A stretch of DNA of 64,000 nt from Candidatus Saccharibacteria bacterium oral taxon 488 (GCA_010202645.1 CP047920.1:620001-684000), one strand, 5' to 3'. Counted from the stretch's first letter, positions 1 through 9,395 are shown. Notes: generated from the sequence alone by a model not told the origin. Translations and numbers: made by a program.

Positions 1-14
1 ACAATGTAGCCCAT

Positions 15-48
15 CAAAAATCCCCCAGTTTCCCAGGGGATTTTTATG
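15..48 (-). terminator. Rho-independent terminator of tuf
   Basis: A GC stem (ATCCCC / GGGGAT-like arms with loop around CAGTTTCCC) lies just beyond the tuf stop codon. Read on the minus strand it runs into an A/T-rich tail. Its position directly after the stop supports termination of the tuf transcript. Confidence 0.7.
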
Positions 49-63
49 CTTAGGTTATGAAGA

Positions 64-1248
64 TTATTTGTTAATCTTTGTTACCACACCAGCACCAACG
101 GTACGGCCACCCTCGCGGATAGCAAAGTTCAAACCTTGCTCCATAGCGATTGGGGCGAGCAACTTAACCTTGAAGGTTACAGTGTCGCCTGGCATAACCA
201 TTTCTTTGTCAGCTGGCAGCTCAACTTCACCGGTCACGTCAGTGGTGCGGAAGTAGAACTGTGGCTTGTAACCCTTGGAGAATGGAGTGTGGCGACCGCC
301 TTCTTCCTTCTTCAAGATGTATACTTCAGCTTCAAACTCGGTGTGCGGGGTAATGGTGCCCGGCTTTGCCAAGACCTGGCCACGCTCAATGTCAGTCCGC
401 TCAATACCGCGTAGCAAGACACCAGCGTTGTCGCCTGCTTGACCCTGATCCAGAGACTTCTTAAATGCCTCAATACCGGTCACCACAGACTTCTGGGTTG
501 GGCGGATACCAACGATTTCAACCTCGTCGTTCAGCTTAACAACACCCTGCTCAATACGACCAGTTGCCACAGTACCGCGACCCTTGATTGAGAAGACGTC
601 CTCAATTGGCATAATGAATGGCTTGTCCATGTCGCGTGGTGGCTCTGGGATATAGCTATCCATAGCATCAACCAGCTCCATGATGGCGTCTTCGTATTTC
701 TCGTCGCCTTCCAGCGCCTTGAGAGCTGAACCCTTGATGATCGGTGCATCTTTGTCAAAGCCATTCTTCTCGAGAAGTTCACGAACCTCTTCCTCGATTA
801 GCTCGACCATATCTGCGTCAGCCATGTCCATCTTGTTGAGGAAGACAACGATCTTTGGCACGCCAACCTGCTTCGCCAGCAGCACGTGCTCGCGGGTTTG
901 TGGCATCGGGCCGTCGGTTGCCGCAATCACGAGGATCGCGCCGTCAACCTGGGCAGCACCAGTGATCATGTTCTTGACGTAGTCAGCGTGGCCTGGCATG
1001 TCAACGTGTGCGTAGTGACGGTTCGGTGACTCGTATTCTTGGTGCGAGCTGGCGATGGTAATACCGCGCTGGCGCTCTTCTGGTGCGTTGTCGATCTGGT
1101 CGTACGCAATTGGTTTGTTAACTGCGCTTGGGAGGCGCTTTGCGAGCACTGCCGTAATTGCGGCGGTCAGTGTCGTCTTGCCGTGGTCAACGTGGCCCAT
1201 TGTACCCACGTTAACGTGCGGCTTGCTTCGGTCAAATGCATCTGCCAT
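64..1248 (-). CDS. tuf: Elongation factor Tu
   Basis: GTPase that delivers aminoacyl-tRNA to the ribosomal A site in the cytoplasm. At 394 aa it has the usual length. G1 P-loop GHVDHGKTT is at residues 18-26, G3 is DMPGH at 83-87 (most bacteria have DCPGH, so the usual cysteine is methionine), and G4 NKMD is near 138. Domains II and III follow, with the typical ending [10 protein letters not shown]. The start is preceded by an AAAGGAG Shine-Dalgarno. The gene is single, without fusA or rpsG next to it, and has its own promoter and terminator. Divergent from the small membrane protein to its right. Confidence 0.98.
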   Translation of the reverse strand: MADAFDRSKPHVNVGTMGHVDHGKTTLTAAITAVLAKRLPSAVNKPIAYDQIDNAPEERQRGITIASSHQEYESPNRHYAHVDMPGHADYVKNMITGAAQVDGAILVIAATDGPMPQTREHVLLAKQVGVPKIVVFLNKMDMADADMVELIEEEVRELLEKNGFDKDAPIIKGSALKALEGDEKYEDAIMELVDAMDSYIPEPPRDMDKPFIMPIEDVFSIKGRGTVATGRIEQGVVKLNDEVEIVGIRPTQKSVVTGIEAFKKSLDQGQAGDNAGVLLRGIERTDIERGQVLAKPGTITPHTEFEAEVYILKKEEGGRHTPFSKGYKPQFYFRTTDVTGEVELPADKEMVMPGDTVTFKVKLLAPIAMEQGLNFAIREGGRTVGAGVVTKINK

Positions 1249-1323
1249 TTGTAGAAGTTCTCCTTTTTTAATAATATTTTCACGCGATAAGCCCCCGAAA
1301 AAGGCTCCACGGCGTATGGGCTA

Positions 1324-1365
1324 ATTATAACTGGTTTGCAAACTGTTGTAAATAGGGTTTATACT
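1324..1365. promoter_or_regulatory. Overlapping divergent promoters of tuf and the membrane protein gene
   Basis: Minus strand: -35 TTTACA (1352-1347) and -10 TATAAT (1329-1324) with a 17-base spacer, giving tuf a leader of about 70 bases. Plus strand: -35 TTGCAA (1336-1341) and -10 TATACT (1360-1365) with an 18-base spacer. Six bases after the latter is the ATG at 1372, so that mRNA would be leaderless. The two promoters overlap and should compete for polymerase. Confidence 0.65.
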
Positions 1366-1371
1366 ATGAGC

Positions 1372-1890
1372 ATGAGTATCTTTTCTAAGAAAGCAACACC
1401 TGAAGCAACCCGCACTAGTGTATATCCAAAACGATTATCATATGACGAGCGTCAGGAGCTAAATGCCGAGTATGATCGTCGTCATCAAACCAGTCTACCG
1501 AAGCTACCCTCTTTAAGTATCGCCTTCCTTCTAACCATAGCGCTCGCAGCAACCTGGATGTTCATCAAGCTCACCACCTTATTTATCAAGGCCAGCGGAC
1601 AGTCTGCCGTCTTTCTATTATTCTTTCTATTTATCTTCATCGCGATCTGCTACGGTGTTACATTTTTCTACGTCAAGCGCACCCTTGATAGGCTCAGCGT
1701 TAGTGGCACAAAATTTGTTATCGTTTACGTCGCACTCATTAGTGTCGTACTCGGGTGCTGCCACCAACTCGGTGTCGCTCCCTTTCACACACTTCTGTTA
1801 CTGCCGCTCCCAACTTTGTTGGTCGCTACTGGTGGACACTACGTTGCGACGAGTATACTCGCCAAATGCTGCGTCCATTTTGAATGGTGA
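1372..1890 (+). CDS. Small integral membrane protein, unknown function
   Basis: A 172-aa protein I do not recognise. The N-terminal ~55 residues are polar and basic (SKKATPEATRTS, YDERQELNAEYDRRHQ). About four hydrophobic segments follow (starting SIAFLLTIALAATWMFI and VFLLFFLFIFIAICYGV), so it should sit in the cytoplasmic membrane with a cytosolic N-terminus. I chose ATG 1372 because it falls where transcription from the TATACT box at 1360-1365 would begin; ATG 1366 is the in-frame alternative. Stands alone between tuf and glmS. Confidence 0.6.
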   Translation: MSIFSKKATPEATRTSVYPKRLSYDERQELNAEYDRRHQTSLPKLPSLSIAFLLTIALAATWMFIKLTTLFIKASGQSAVFLLFFLFIFIAICYGVTFFYVKRTLDRLSVSGTKFVIVYVALISVVLGCCHQLGVAPFHTLLLLPLPTLLVATGGHYVATSILAKCCVHFEW

Positions 1891-2026
1891 TATCAATAAT
1901 TGTATTATATACAACACTTTCTTACAGGGTTAGATTGTTGTAATTATTACTTTTTGTTTATTATTTTCTCTGTGATGTCGTATACTGAAGAATGTGTATC
2001 AGTTAATGCTAAAGGAGAAATAATGT

Positions 2027-3853
2027 ATGTGTGGAATTGTTGGCTATATCGGTGAGCGCGAGGCGCAGAACATCCTTGTCGCCGAGCTCAAGCGGCTCGA
2101 GTACCGCGGCTATGACAGCGCCGGAATTGTCACCCTGTCGGGTTCTGCCACACCAACCCTGCTGCGCACCAAAGGCAAGGTGGCAGCGCTGGAAGAGCTC
2201 GTCGGACAACATAAGACGAACGATACGGTCGGCATCGGACACACCCGCTGGGCAACACACGGTGAACCAAGTAAACGCAACGCCCATCCACACCATGTTG
2301 GTGAGATTTATCTGGTACATAACGGTATCATTGAGAACTACCAAGACCTTAAAACGATGCTTTCTGGCCATGAGTACGAGTTTAAGAGCGATACCGATAG
2401 CGAGGTGTTGGCGGCCCTGATTGACTATCTACGGCGTGACTCGCCGGATTTGCTGACAGCAGTCACCGGTGCATTGAAAATGGTGGTCGGGGCGTACGGT
2501 ATCGCGGTGTTTGACACCACAAACCCCGAAGAAATTATCGTGGCTCGCCAAGGCAGCCCGCTGATCATTGGCGTCGGAGATGGCGAAACATATATCGCTA
2601 GTGACGCCTCGGCGCTAGTTGGCTACACCAATCAAGTGGTATATCTACACGATGGTGAAATCGGCCGCTGTACTCGGCACGGACTAGAGTTACAAACAAT
2701 CGAATCACAGAAGCTTGACGTCAAGATCGAAATGCTCGACATGGATATGCAGGCAATTCAGAAGCAAGGCTTTGACCATTTCCTCGCCAAAGAAATTTAC
2801 GAACAGCCAACCAGTCTCACCTCCACTCTGGCTGGCCGCGTACTGCCTGAACAGAAATATGCGCGCCTGGGCGGTCTCAATATGAGCGATGATGAACTAC
2901 GCCAAGTCAAACATGTCATCATCGTTGGCTGCGGCACTGCCTACTTTGCTGGTGTGCAAGCCAGCTACTTTATCGAGCAACTGACCGATGACGTGACTAT
3001 CAGCGTCGAGATTGCCAGTGAGCTACGCTACCGCGCATTCAACGTACCTGAGCAATCGGTCGCTATAATTGTTAGCCAGAGTGGTGAAACAGCCGACACC
3101 CTTGCCTGTCTGAATGAATTGAAGCGACGTGGCGTTAAATGCCTCGGCGTCGTCAATGCCGTCGGCAGCACAATCGCCCGAGCGGTTGATGGCGGCGTGT
3201 ACTTACACGTTGGCGCCGAGATTAGTGTCGCCAGCACCAAGGCCTTTACCTCACAAGTCGCCGCTCTGACGATCTTTGGTATTATGCTCGCCAATGCCAA
3301 GGGCACCAACCCACAATTTATTGATGAATTTGTGCAAGAATTAGCGATACTGCCAAGCGAGATCCAAAAAGTCCTCGATAAACAAGGTGCCGAGATACCT
3401 TCCATCGCTAGGGCGTATGCTGATTACAATCACGCACTCTATATCGGTCGTGATACGCTGTATCCGATCGCTATGGAGGGCGCGCTAAAGCTTAAAGAAG
3501 TAAGTTACATTCATGCCGAAGCGTATGCCGCTGGCGAGCTGAAGCATGGCCCGATCGCCCTGATTGATGATCGTTTCTTTGAAGTCTGTTATCTCCAAGA
3601 CAACTGGCTGTACGAGAAGTCGCAGAGCAACTTGATCGAGATGAACACTCGTGGCGCTCATGCCATTGTTATCACCGATACGACGAAAAAGGTGCCAGGC
3701 GAAACGGTGATTCGCGTCTCAACCAAATTGACGCACCTCACGCCGCTCTTATTCAATGTCGTATCGCAGCTCCTAGCCTATCACGTGGCTGTCAGGCGCG
3801 GTCATGATGTCGATCAGCCACGCAATCTGGCCAAGAGCGTGACGGTCGAATAA
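2027..3853 (+). CDS. glmS: Glutamine-fructose-6-phosphate aminotransferase (isomerizing)
   Basis: Makes glucosamine-6-phosphate from fructose-6-phosphate and glutamine, the entry to UDP-GlcNAc and peptidoglycan. The protein is 608 aa, full length. It starts MCGIVGYIG, so Cys2 becomes the N-terminal nucleophile of the class II glutamine amidotransferase domain (1-220). Two SIS sugar-isomerase domains follow (about 285-420 and 455-600; SQSGETADT, the SVASTKAFTSQ-like motif, ELKHGPIAL), and it ends in the family's AKSVTVE tail. AAAGGAGA at 2011-2018 is the ribosome site. An out-of-frame ATG at 2023 overlaps the start, but only 2027 gives MCG. No glmS ribozyme fold is evident in the 130-base leader. 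Confidence 0.97.
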   Translation: MCGIVGYIGEREAQNILVAELKRLEYRGYDSAGIVTLSGSATPTLLRTKGKVAALEELVGQHKTNDTVGIGHTRWATHGEPSKRNAHPHHVGEIYLVHNGIIENYQDLKTMLSGHEYEFKSDTDSEVLAALIDYLRRDSPDLLTAVTGALKMVVGAYGIAVFDTTNPEEIIVARQGSPLIIGVGDGETYIASDASALVGYTNQVVYLHDGEIGRCTRHGLELQTIESQKLDVKIEMLDMDMQAIQKQGFDHFLAKEIYEQPTSLTSTLAGRVLPEQKYARLGGLNMSDDELRQVKHVIIVGCGTAYFAGVQASYFIEQLTDDVTISVEIASELRYRAFNVPEQSVAIIVSQSGETADTLACLNELKRRGVKCLGVVNAVGSTIARAVDGGVYLHVGAEISVASTKAFTSQVAALTIFGIMLANAKGTNPQFIDEFVQELAILPSEIQKVLDKQGAEIPSIARAYADYNHALYIGRDTLYPIAMEGALKLKEVSYIHAEAYAAGELKHGPIALIDDRFFEVCYLQDNWLYEKSQSNLIEMNTRGAHAIVITDTTKKVPGETVIRVSTKLTHLTPLLFNVVSQLLAYHVAVRRGHDVDQPRNLAKSVTVE

Positions 3854-3863
3854 TGCTCTCGCG

Positions 3864-5066
3864 CTAGTGGCGATAGTACGTCGCTAAAAACGCCTCGCGA
3901 AACTCGTAAAATGTTCCGTCCTCTAGGCTGGCACGAATATCATCAACTAGTTTGACGATAAATCGTTCATTGTGGATCGACAGCAGCGTGCCAGCCAGAG
4001 ATTCGCGGGCGTGGAGTAAATGACAGAGATAGGCGGCAGTATAATTCCTGCAAGTATAGCAATCGCAATTTTCCATAATTGGTTCAAACAGTTCGCGATA
4101 TTTCTGGCCGCGGACATTGACCCGGCCAAATGGCGTATAGGCCGCGCCGTTTCTGGCCACGCGCGTCGGGCTAACACAGTCAAAGGTATCAATTCCCTGC
4201 TCAATCGCCGCAAAGATGTCGTCTGGCTCGGAGATGCCGAGCAAATGCCGCGGCCTGTTCTCAGGCAAGATTTGATTGACCCACTGAATCGTCTGGGCCA
4301 TGGTTTCCTTTTCTAGCGCGCCGCCGATGCCGTAGCCATCAAAGTCCATTGCGCCTAGAAATTCAGCCGTTTGCTTGCGTAAATCTTCATAATTTGCCCC
4401 CTGCAGCACGCCAAATAACGCTTGATACGGCTTATCGGGACGGACTTCGCGCAGACGTTTAACCTCCGCCAAACTCCGCTCCGCCCACGCGTGCGTTCGC
4501 GCCAAAGCTTCCACTTGATATTCATACGGATCAATCAGTGAAGTCAGCTCGTCAAAGGCGAAGGTAATATCCGCACCAATGCCCGCCTGAATTTGCATGG
4601 ATAGTTCTGGCGTAAATTTATGATACGAGCCGTCCAGGTGCGATTTGAACGTCACGCCGTTTTCATCTACCCAAGCGTGGCGCGAGGATTTTTTAGCGAT
4701 GGCGATCTCCTCATCAACATCCGTACTCATCGCTAAAACCTTCTTAAAACCAGAACCCAAACTCAACACCTGAAAGCCGCCGCTATCGGTGAATGTCGGC
4801 CCGTCCCAATGCATAAACTTGCCCAAATAACCAGCCTTTTCAATCAATTCATGACCTGGCTGCAAATACAGATGATAGGCGTTCGCCAGTACCGCCTGCG
4901 CGCCAACATCCGCCACCATCTCGGGCAACATCGCTTTGACATTAGCCTTAGTGCCGACCACAATAAACGCCGGGGTCTTGATATCCCCGTGCGGCGTGTG
5001 AATAATACCGGTACGCGCCAAAGTGTCGTCAAGCCTAGATGTTATTTCAAAAGAAAATGGTTTCAT
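3864..5066 (-). CDS. tgt: tRNA-guanine transglycosylase (queuosine pathway)
   Basis: Exchanges guanine-34 of GUN-anticodon tRNAs for a queuine precursor. At 400 aa it is close to the usual 370-400. Seen: FTDSGGFQV near 90-100, nucleophile Asp in FDCVSPTRVARNG, and the zinc site CDCYTC...H near the C-terminus. The substrate loop reads YGIGGALEKE where typical bacterial enzymes have GGLAVGE, so base preference (preQ1 or queuine) may differ. No other queuosine gene lies in this window. The -10 TATAAT (5079-5074) ends 7 bases before the ATG, so the mRNA looks leaderless. Divergent from glgB. Confidence 0.95.
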   Translation of the reverse strand: MKPFSFEITSRLDDTLARTGIIHTPHGDIKTPAFIVVGTKANVKAMLPEMVADVGAQAVLANAYHLYLQPGHELIEKAGYLGKFMHWDGPTFTDSGGFQVLSLGSGFKKVLAMSTDVDEEIAIAKKSSRHAWVDENGVTFKSHLDGSYHKFTPELSMQIQAGIGADITFAFDELTSLIDPYEYQVEALARTHAWAERSLAEVKRLREVRPDKPYQALFGVLQGANYEDLRKQTAEFLGAMDFDGYGIGGALEKETMAQTIQWVNQILPENRPRHLLGISEPDDIFAAIEQGIDTFDCVSPTRVARNGAAYTPFGRVNVRGQKYRELFEPIMENCDCYTCRNYTAAYLCHLLHARESLAGTLLSIHNERFIVKLVDDIRASLEDGTFYEFREAFLATYYRH

Positions 5067-5105
5067 TTGATAGATTATATCAGTTTTTTCCGCTACACTA
5101 TAACC

Positions 5106-7070
5106 ATGAGCAAGAAAACGCTGGTTGAGCTTGACCCGTGGTTAGCACCGCATGAGGGCGTCATCAACGCCCGCGAGACTTATGTTTCATCGACGCTGCG
5201 GAGGGTTTTGGATGGTAAATCGCCGGCGGATTTTGCGCTGGGGTTTCATCATTTTGGACTGCACCGCACTCAAGACGGTTGGATTTTTAGAGAATGGGCG
5301 CCGAATGCCACTCGCATCGTGATGGTTGGCGATTTCTCGGATTGGCAGGAGCGCGAGGAGTTTGCTTTGCAGCCGGGTGCACATGGTGAATGGAGTGTTG
5401 ATTTGCCGAAAGATGCACTGCGCCACGGGCAGAACTATAAACTACGCGTCTATTGGCCAAATGGCGACGGTTGGCGTTTACCGTCATACGCAACCTACGT
5501 CGTTCAGAATGATGATTCGGTGGATTTTTCGGCCGTGGTGTGGCAGCCAGATGAGCCGTATCAGTGGCAACACGACATTCCACCCGCACCAAAAGTACCG
5601 CTGATTTACGAGGCGCACGTTGGTATGAGCAGCGAGGAGGAAAAGGTCTCTAGCTTTAATGAATTTACCGCGGGCGTGCTGCCACGCATCAAGCAAGCTG
5701 ACTACAACACTATCCAGCTGATGGCCATCGCCGAGCATCCATATTACGGCAGTTTCGGCTATCACGTCAGTAACTTTTTCGCGGTGTCATCGCGCTTTGG
5801 CACGCCCGATGATTTTAAGCGGTTGGTTGATACGGCGCACGGATTGGGGCTACGCGTCATCATTGACATAGTTCATGCTCATGCCGCCAAAAATGAAGTC
5901 GAGGGCCTGGGCAATTTCGCGGGTGATCCAACGCAATATTTCAAAGCTCACGACCATCCAGCGTGGGATTCGCGGCTGTTTGATTATGGTAAGCAGGAAG
6001 TGCTACACTTTTTAGCCAGCAATTGCCGCTGGTGGCTGGACGAGTACCATGTTGACGGCTTTCGGTTTGACGGTGTGACCAGTATGCTGTATCACGACCA
6101 CGGTTTGGGCAAAAGCTTCACCAGCTATGACGATTATTTTGGCGACGACGTTGATAAAGACGCTCTGGTCTATCTCAGACTGGCAAATGACGTCATTCAC
6201 GCCGTTCGCCCCGATGCCACGACCATTGCCGAGGAAATGAGCGGACTACCGGGCTTGGCGGCACCGGCTAAGTATGGCGGCCTGGGCTTTGACTATCGAT
6301 TAGCAATGGGCGCGCCCGACCTCTGGATCAAAACGCTGAAGGAAAAGCGCGACGAAGATTGGGATTTGGGCGAGCTGGCGCATACGCTGAGCTCGCACCG
6401 CCCAGAGGAAAAAGTCATCAGCTACGCCGAGAGCCATGACCAAGCCTTGGTCGGCGACAAGACGCTGATTTTTCGGCTGATCGATAAAGCCATGTATTGG
6501 CACATGGATAAGGCCGACCCCGACCTGACCGTGGAACGCGGCGTGGCGCTACACAAGCTGATTCGGCTGCTGACAGCTGGACTACATGGCGGCGGCTACC
6601 TTAATTTCATGGGCAATGAATTTGGGCATCCCGAGTGGATCGACTTTCCGCGCCAAGGTAATAATTGGTCGTTCAAGCACGCACGGCGCCAGTGGAGTTT
6701 ACGCGACAATGGCTTTCTCAAGTATCAATGGCTGGGCGAATTTGACGCGAGCCTGATGAAGCTCATCAAAACCGTTGACGACCCAGGCATTCACTACCTC
6801 ACCATTCACCAGCACGATCACGTCGTCAGCTTCATACGCGGCGATCTCCTATTTATTATGAATTTCTCGCCCAACCAGTCGTGGACGGATTACGGCGTAC
6901 CAGCGGCGGCTGGGTCATACCGGGTAGCACTCAGCAGCGACGACCAACAGTTTGGCGGACAGGGCCGGATTGACCCTAATGGCCGCTACTTTACAACGCC
7001 ACATAACGACGAGCATATTATACGTGTATACACACCGACACGAAGTGGCCTCGTGCTACAAAAAGATTGA
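5106..7070 (+). CDS. glgB: 1,4-alpha-glucan branching enzyme (GH13, eukaryote-like type)
   Basis: Creates alpha-1,6 branches in glycogen. The 654-aa protein carries an N-terminal CBM48-like domain (FHHFGLH...FREWAPNA...VGDFSDW), a GH13 barrel and a C-terminal beta domain. Catalytic regions: DGFRFDGVTSMLYHDHG (nucleophile Asp), AEEMSGLPG (acid Glu), YAESHDQALVGDKT, and FMGNEFGHPEW. These strings match the eukaryotic/GH13_8 branch more closely than E. coli GlgB. The open frame extends upstream to 4809, but that part is antisense to tgt. ATG 5106 lies 6 bases after a TACACT -10 box (5094-5099). Partner in metabolism: glgP at 29.9 kb. Confidence 0.95.
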   Translation: MSKKTLVELDPWLAPHEGVINARETYVSSTLRRVLDGKSPADFALGFHHFGLHRTQDGWIFREWAPNATRIVMVGDFSDWQEREEFALQPGAHGEWSVDLPKDALRHGQNYKLRVYWPNGDGWRLPSYATYVVQNDDSVDFSAVVWQPDEPYQWQHDIPPAPKVPLIYEAHVGMSSEEEKVSSFNEFTAGVLPRIKQADYNTIQLMAIAEHPYYGSFGYHVSNFFAVSSRFGTPDDFKRLVDTAHGLGLRVIIDIVHAHAAKNEVEGLGNFAGDPTQYFKAHDHPAWDSRLFDYGKQEVLHFLASNCRWWLDEYHVDGFRFDGVTSMLYHDHGLGKSFTSYDDYFGDDVDKDALVYLRLANDVIHAVRPDATTIAEEMSGLPGLAAPAKYGGLGFDYRLAMGAPDLWIKTLKEKRDEDWDLGELAHTLSSHRPEEKVISYAESHDQALVGDKTLIFRLIDKAMYWHMDKADPDLTVERGVALHKLIRLLTAGLHGGGYLNFMGNEFGHPEWIDFPRQGNNWSFKHARRQWSLRDNGFLKYQWLGEFDASLMKLIKTVDDPGIHYLTIHQHDHVVSFIRGDLLFIMNFSPNQSWTDYGVPAAAGSYRVALSSDDQQFGGQGRIDPNGRYFTTPHNDEHIIRVYTPTRSGLVLQKD

Positions 7071-7112
7071 CCGCGAAGCTATGTTAGTATGAATACCCTA
7101 CCATGATCTTGA

Positions 7113-7691
7113 CTACTGTGCTAATTCTTTGACCATCTCAGACAGAATCGGAATGACGTTCATTTCGAACCACGGATTGTGCGCCCGCCAGCGGAAGTTA
7201 AGCGGTGATGGATGGACAAGTGGAAAATAATGAGGCAGATACTCCACATAATGCGCGACTGTTTCGGTCAGGTTGCGCTTCGCCTGCTTATTAAGATAGT
7301 ATTGCTGAGCATGAGCACCAACTAAAATCGTCAGCCTCACATCCGGCATCTGTGCTAGCAGCCGTGGATGCCACTTTTTGGCAAACTCCGATCGCGGCGG
7401 TAAATCACCATGCGCAGCCTTACCCGGATAATAAAAATCCATCGGCATTAGAGCAAACAAATCAGGATCATAAAATTGTTCATCGGTAACCCCCAGCCAC
7501 TGACGCAACGTGCGGCCACTGGCATCATTCCATGGCGTGCGTGTTTCCTGCGCTATTCGTCCCGGCGCCTGACCAACCAGCACGATACGTGAGCGGGGTG
7601 AAGCGGTATAGACTGGCGGCCAACCACGAGTGTGAAACGAAGCATTCATACTATCTTGATTGATTTCATCATATAGCAACGGCCTAGTCAT
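7113..7691 (-). CDS. Uracil-DNA glycosylase superfamily protein
   Basis: A 192-aa protein of the UDG fold. Motif 1 is LVGQAPG (residues about 37-43) and motif 2 is VHPSPLN near residue 158. Between them is a central LTILVGAHAQQYY strand-helix as in UDG-like families. There is no cysteine, so it is not a [4Fe-4S] family 4/5 enzyme. Probable role is removal of damaged bases or a related nucleic-acid function; substrate unknown. I chose ATG 7691 because TATACT (7703-7698) ends 6 bases before it; a GTG at 7694 is also in frame. Divergent from the winged-helix gene at 7772. Confidence 0.8.
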   Translation of the reverse strand: MTRPLLYDEINQDSMNASFHTRGWPPVYTASPRSRIVLVGQAPGRIAQETRTPWNDASGRTLRQWLGVTDEQFYDPDLFALMPMDFYYPGKAAHGDLPPRSEFAKKWHPRLLAQMPDVRLTILVGAHAQQYYLNKQAKRNLTETVAHYVEYLPHYFPLVHPSPLNFRWRAHNPWFEMNVIPILSEMVKELAQ

Positions 7692-7753
7692 CACATTAGT
7701 ATATCACAATCATTCTATACTGTTCACGCTTCAGACTGCCCTTCGTCAATATT

Positions 7754-7773
7754 ATGTGATATACTGTTCACAT
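7754..7773. promoter_or_regulatory. Palindromic operator over the start of the winged-helix gene
   Basis: ATGTGA, eight bases, then TCACAT form a perfect two-arm palindrome. It covers the -10 box TATACT (7760-7765) and the first bases of the start codon at 7772. The 12-mer TATACTGTTCAC occurs here (7760-7771) and again at 7716-7727 in the same short intergenic space. Autoregulation by the adjacent DNA-binding protein is an inference. Confidence 0.5.
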
Positions 7774-8224
7774 GGATATAAACTCAAAAAATATCATAGC
7801 TACCTTGGTCTCGCTGGGCATCCCACCAGCCTCGGCGACAATCATCCATTGCCTTCTGATCGCCCCGCCGTACCACCATAGCCACACGAGCCTGCATGAG
7901 CAAACTGGCTTTAGCAAAGCAGCCATTACTGGTGGGCTACGCTACCTAGAAACACTTGATATGATCTCCTACCAAACAGACAGTTCACGGCGGCAGCATA
8001 TCGCTCTTGATATCAAACCGCTCGTCACCTACATTCAACAACGTATGCTGCTGTTTGATAAACTGGCTGATGAATTACACGCAGCATCAGCCGAACAAGC
8101 AGACAGTGAGTTTTCATCGGATATCGTCACGGTGGCTGAGCTGTGTAGCGCAACTAACGAAACAATTTGGCAGGCTATAACGACCTGGGAAGAGCAATAT
8201 ACCTCTACTCATCCATTGAAGTAA
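7772..8224 (+). CDS. Winged-helix transcriptional regulator (MarR/GbsR/TrmB-like)
   Basis: A 150-aa protein. Residues about 10-75 fit a winged helix: ASATIIHCLLIAPPYHHSHTS, then LHEQTGFSKAAITGGLRYLETLDMI as the recognition helix, then a wing YQTDSSRRQHIALDI. The rest is a helical C-terminal part likely to dimerise or sense a ligand. The mRNA should be leaderless, since TATACT ends 6 bases before ATG. Its last 20 bases overlap the end of the convergent HD-domain gene. Targets are unknown. The exact family is uncertain, but the DNA-binding role is likely. Confidence 0.7.
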   Translation: MDINSKNIIATLVSLGIPPASATIIHCLLIAPPYHHSHTSLHEQTGFSKAAITGGLRYLETLDMISYQTDSSRRQHIALDIKPLVTYIQQRMLLFDKLADELHAASAEQADSEFSSDIVTVAELCSATNETIWQAITTWEEQYTSTHPLK

Positions 8225-8918
8225 GATATTCTTCCAGGAAATCGCTCCACTCCGGTACATTCTTTTCTCGAAAATAGGCACGAAGAAAAGTAACCATAGT
8301 TTGCTGACGAATTAATGCTTCGTCTCGGCCCGGGTCGGTCATCATAATCTTTGGTAGCTTCAATAACTTTTCAAAGAAATAATTAATGAAGCTATCGCCA
8401 TCATGCGTGCCACCATTAGCGTTATATCGATGCGCATCAATGTTCACATCAGGCCAAACAGTTGGATCAAATATCCGACAACTACCGTGATTCACCGCAT
8501 AAATAAGTGCCCGCTCGATACCACATGCCCCAATTGCATCACACATATCAGCGTCAGACACCAACCGACCAGCTAGACGCTCTGGCCGCACACCATGTAG
8601 ATAACGACTATAGCCGATCCGAGCAATATTATGACGCACCGCATCCTGCAAATCAGCCGCAACACCAGCTTTCGCCATAATTGACGTGGCATTATTGAGT
8701 TTATCCGCCTGCTTTTTGCCAACTAATTTATAATCATCAACGTCGTGCAGCCATGCCGTCAACAGCACTTCGTCCATCGAAGCCGCTTCTTTATGCTCAT
8801 TCGCGAATCGCTCCGCTAGCCGTGCTACACGCTCAACGTGATCGTCGCTATGGCCTGACGTATCGCCGCCAAGCAGTCGGCAAACTTCCCGTCTTACTAT
8901 CGTCATTGATTTGTTCAT
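8205..8918 (-). CDS. HD-domain phosphohydrolase
   Basis: A 237-aa member of the HD superfamily of metal-dependent phosphohydrolases (YedJ-like). Seen: the first His in HSDDHVERVARLAERFA (about 21-37), the HD pair in LLTAWLHDVDDYK (near 48-60), and a later conserved Asp in LVSDADMCDAIGACG. Substrate cannot be told from sequence; nucleotides are common for the family. A TATAAT box ends 7 bases before the ATG, so the mRNA appears leaderless. Converges on, and overlaps by 20 bases, the winged-helix gene. Confidence 0.85.
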   Translation of the reverse strand: MNKSMTIVRREVCRLLGGDTSGHSDDHVERVARLAERFANEHKEAASMDEVLLTAWLHDVDDYKLVGKKQADKLNNATSIMAKAGVAADLQDAVRHNIARIGYSRYLHGVRPERLAGRLVSDADMCDAIGACGIERALIYAVNHGSCRIFDPTVWPDVNIDAHRYNANGGTHDGDSFINYFFEKLLKLPKIMMTDPGRDEALIRQQTMVTFLRAYFREKNVPEWSDFLEEYLTSMDE

Positions 8919-8966
8919 AGACTTTATTATACACCCCCATGCAAGTTATGGACGTAAATCTATTTA

Positions 8967-9395
8967 TTAGCTACGAAACCCCAAGGTGCATAATGCATCA
9001 TACACACTCGGAACAACGTAAACTAGTTCACGCAGCATAATATCAACTGGTGCTGTTCGTGAAAAGATTGGTTTCTTTAATGCGAGAGCATAACCGATCT
9101 CCATCGCGGCACTTATGCCAACATAGCCTTTGGGGACATGCAGTAAAATAAAATCAGACTGCTCAATAGCCCGTAAATGCCAGTTTTCTATCTCTCGAGG
9201 CGACAGGCCAACTTCTGCAGCATCAACAACAAATTCACCATCCATAAAGTCCACTCGTCGCGGTGACAATACCTGACAGCCAGTTACGGCTAGCTCGTCG
9301 TAAGCTCGCCGCAACCCGTCAATATCGCGCCTGTACGACCCACACAATACCGCACGTGCTGCCCGCGGTCTAGAACTCCGCATTACCATATTCAT
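8967..9395 (-). CDS. Nucleoside 2-deoxyribosyltransferase-like protein
   Basis: A 142-aa Rossmann-like protein. CGSYRRD begins the first strand, and SDFILLHVPKGYVG leads into AAMEIGYALALKKPIF, where the Glu aligns with the catalytic Glu of nucleoside 2-deoxyribosyltransferases. The family cleaves or exchanges N-glycosidic bonds of deoxynucleosides or nucleotides. The gene overlaps the end of the upstream NUDIX gene by 26 bases, so the two are co-translated. Together they look like a nucleotide-sanitation pair. ATGs at residues 3 and 5 are possible alternative starts. Confidence 0.7.
   Translation of the reverse strand: MNMVMRSSRPRAARAVLCGSYRRDIDGLRRAYDELAVTGCQVLSPRRVDFMDGEFVVDAAEVGLSPREIENWHLRAIEQSDFILLHVPKGYVGISAAMEIGYALALKKPIFSRTAPVDIMLRELVYVVPSVYDALCTLGFRS

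Noticed and set aside
1891..2026. glmS ribozyme in the glmS leader
   Set aside because: The leader is AT-rich and short, and I see none of the conserved core. SD-led translation explains the gene.
4809..5105. N-terminal extension of glgB by 99 codons
   Set aside because: It is antisense to tgt. The branching enzyme fold starts after MSKKTL, and the -10 box TACACT points to ATG 5106.
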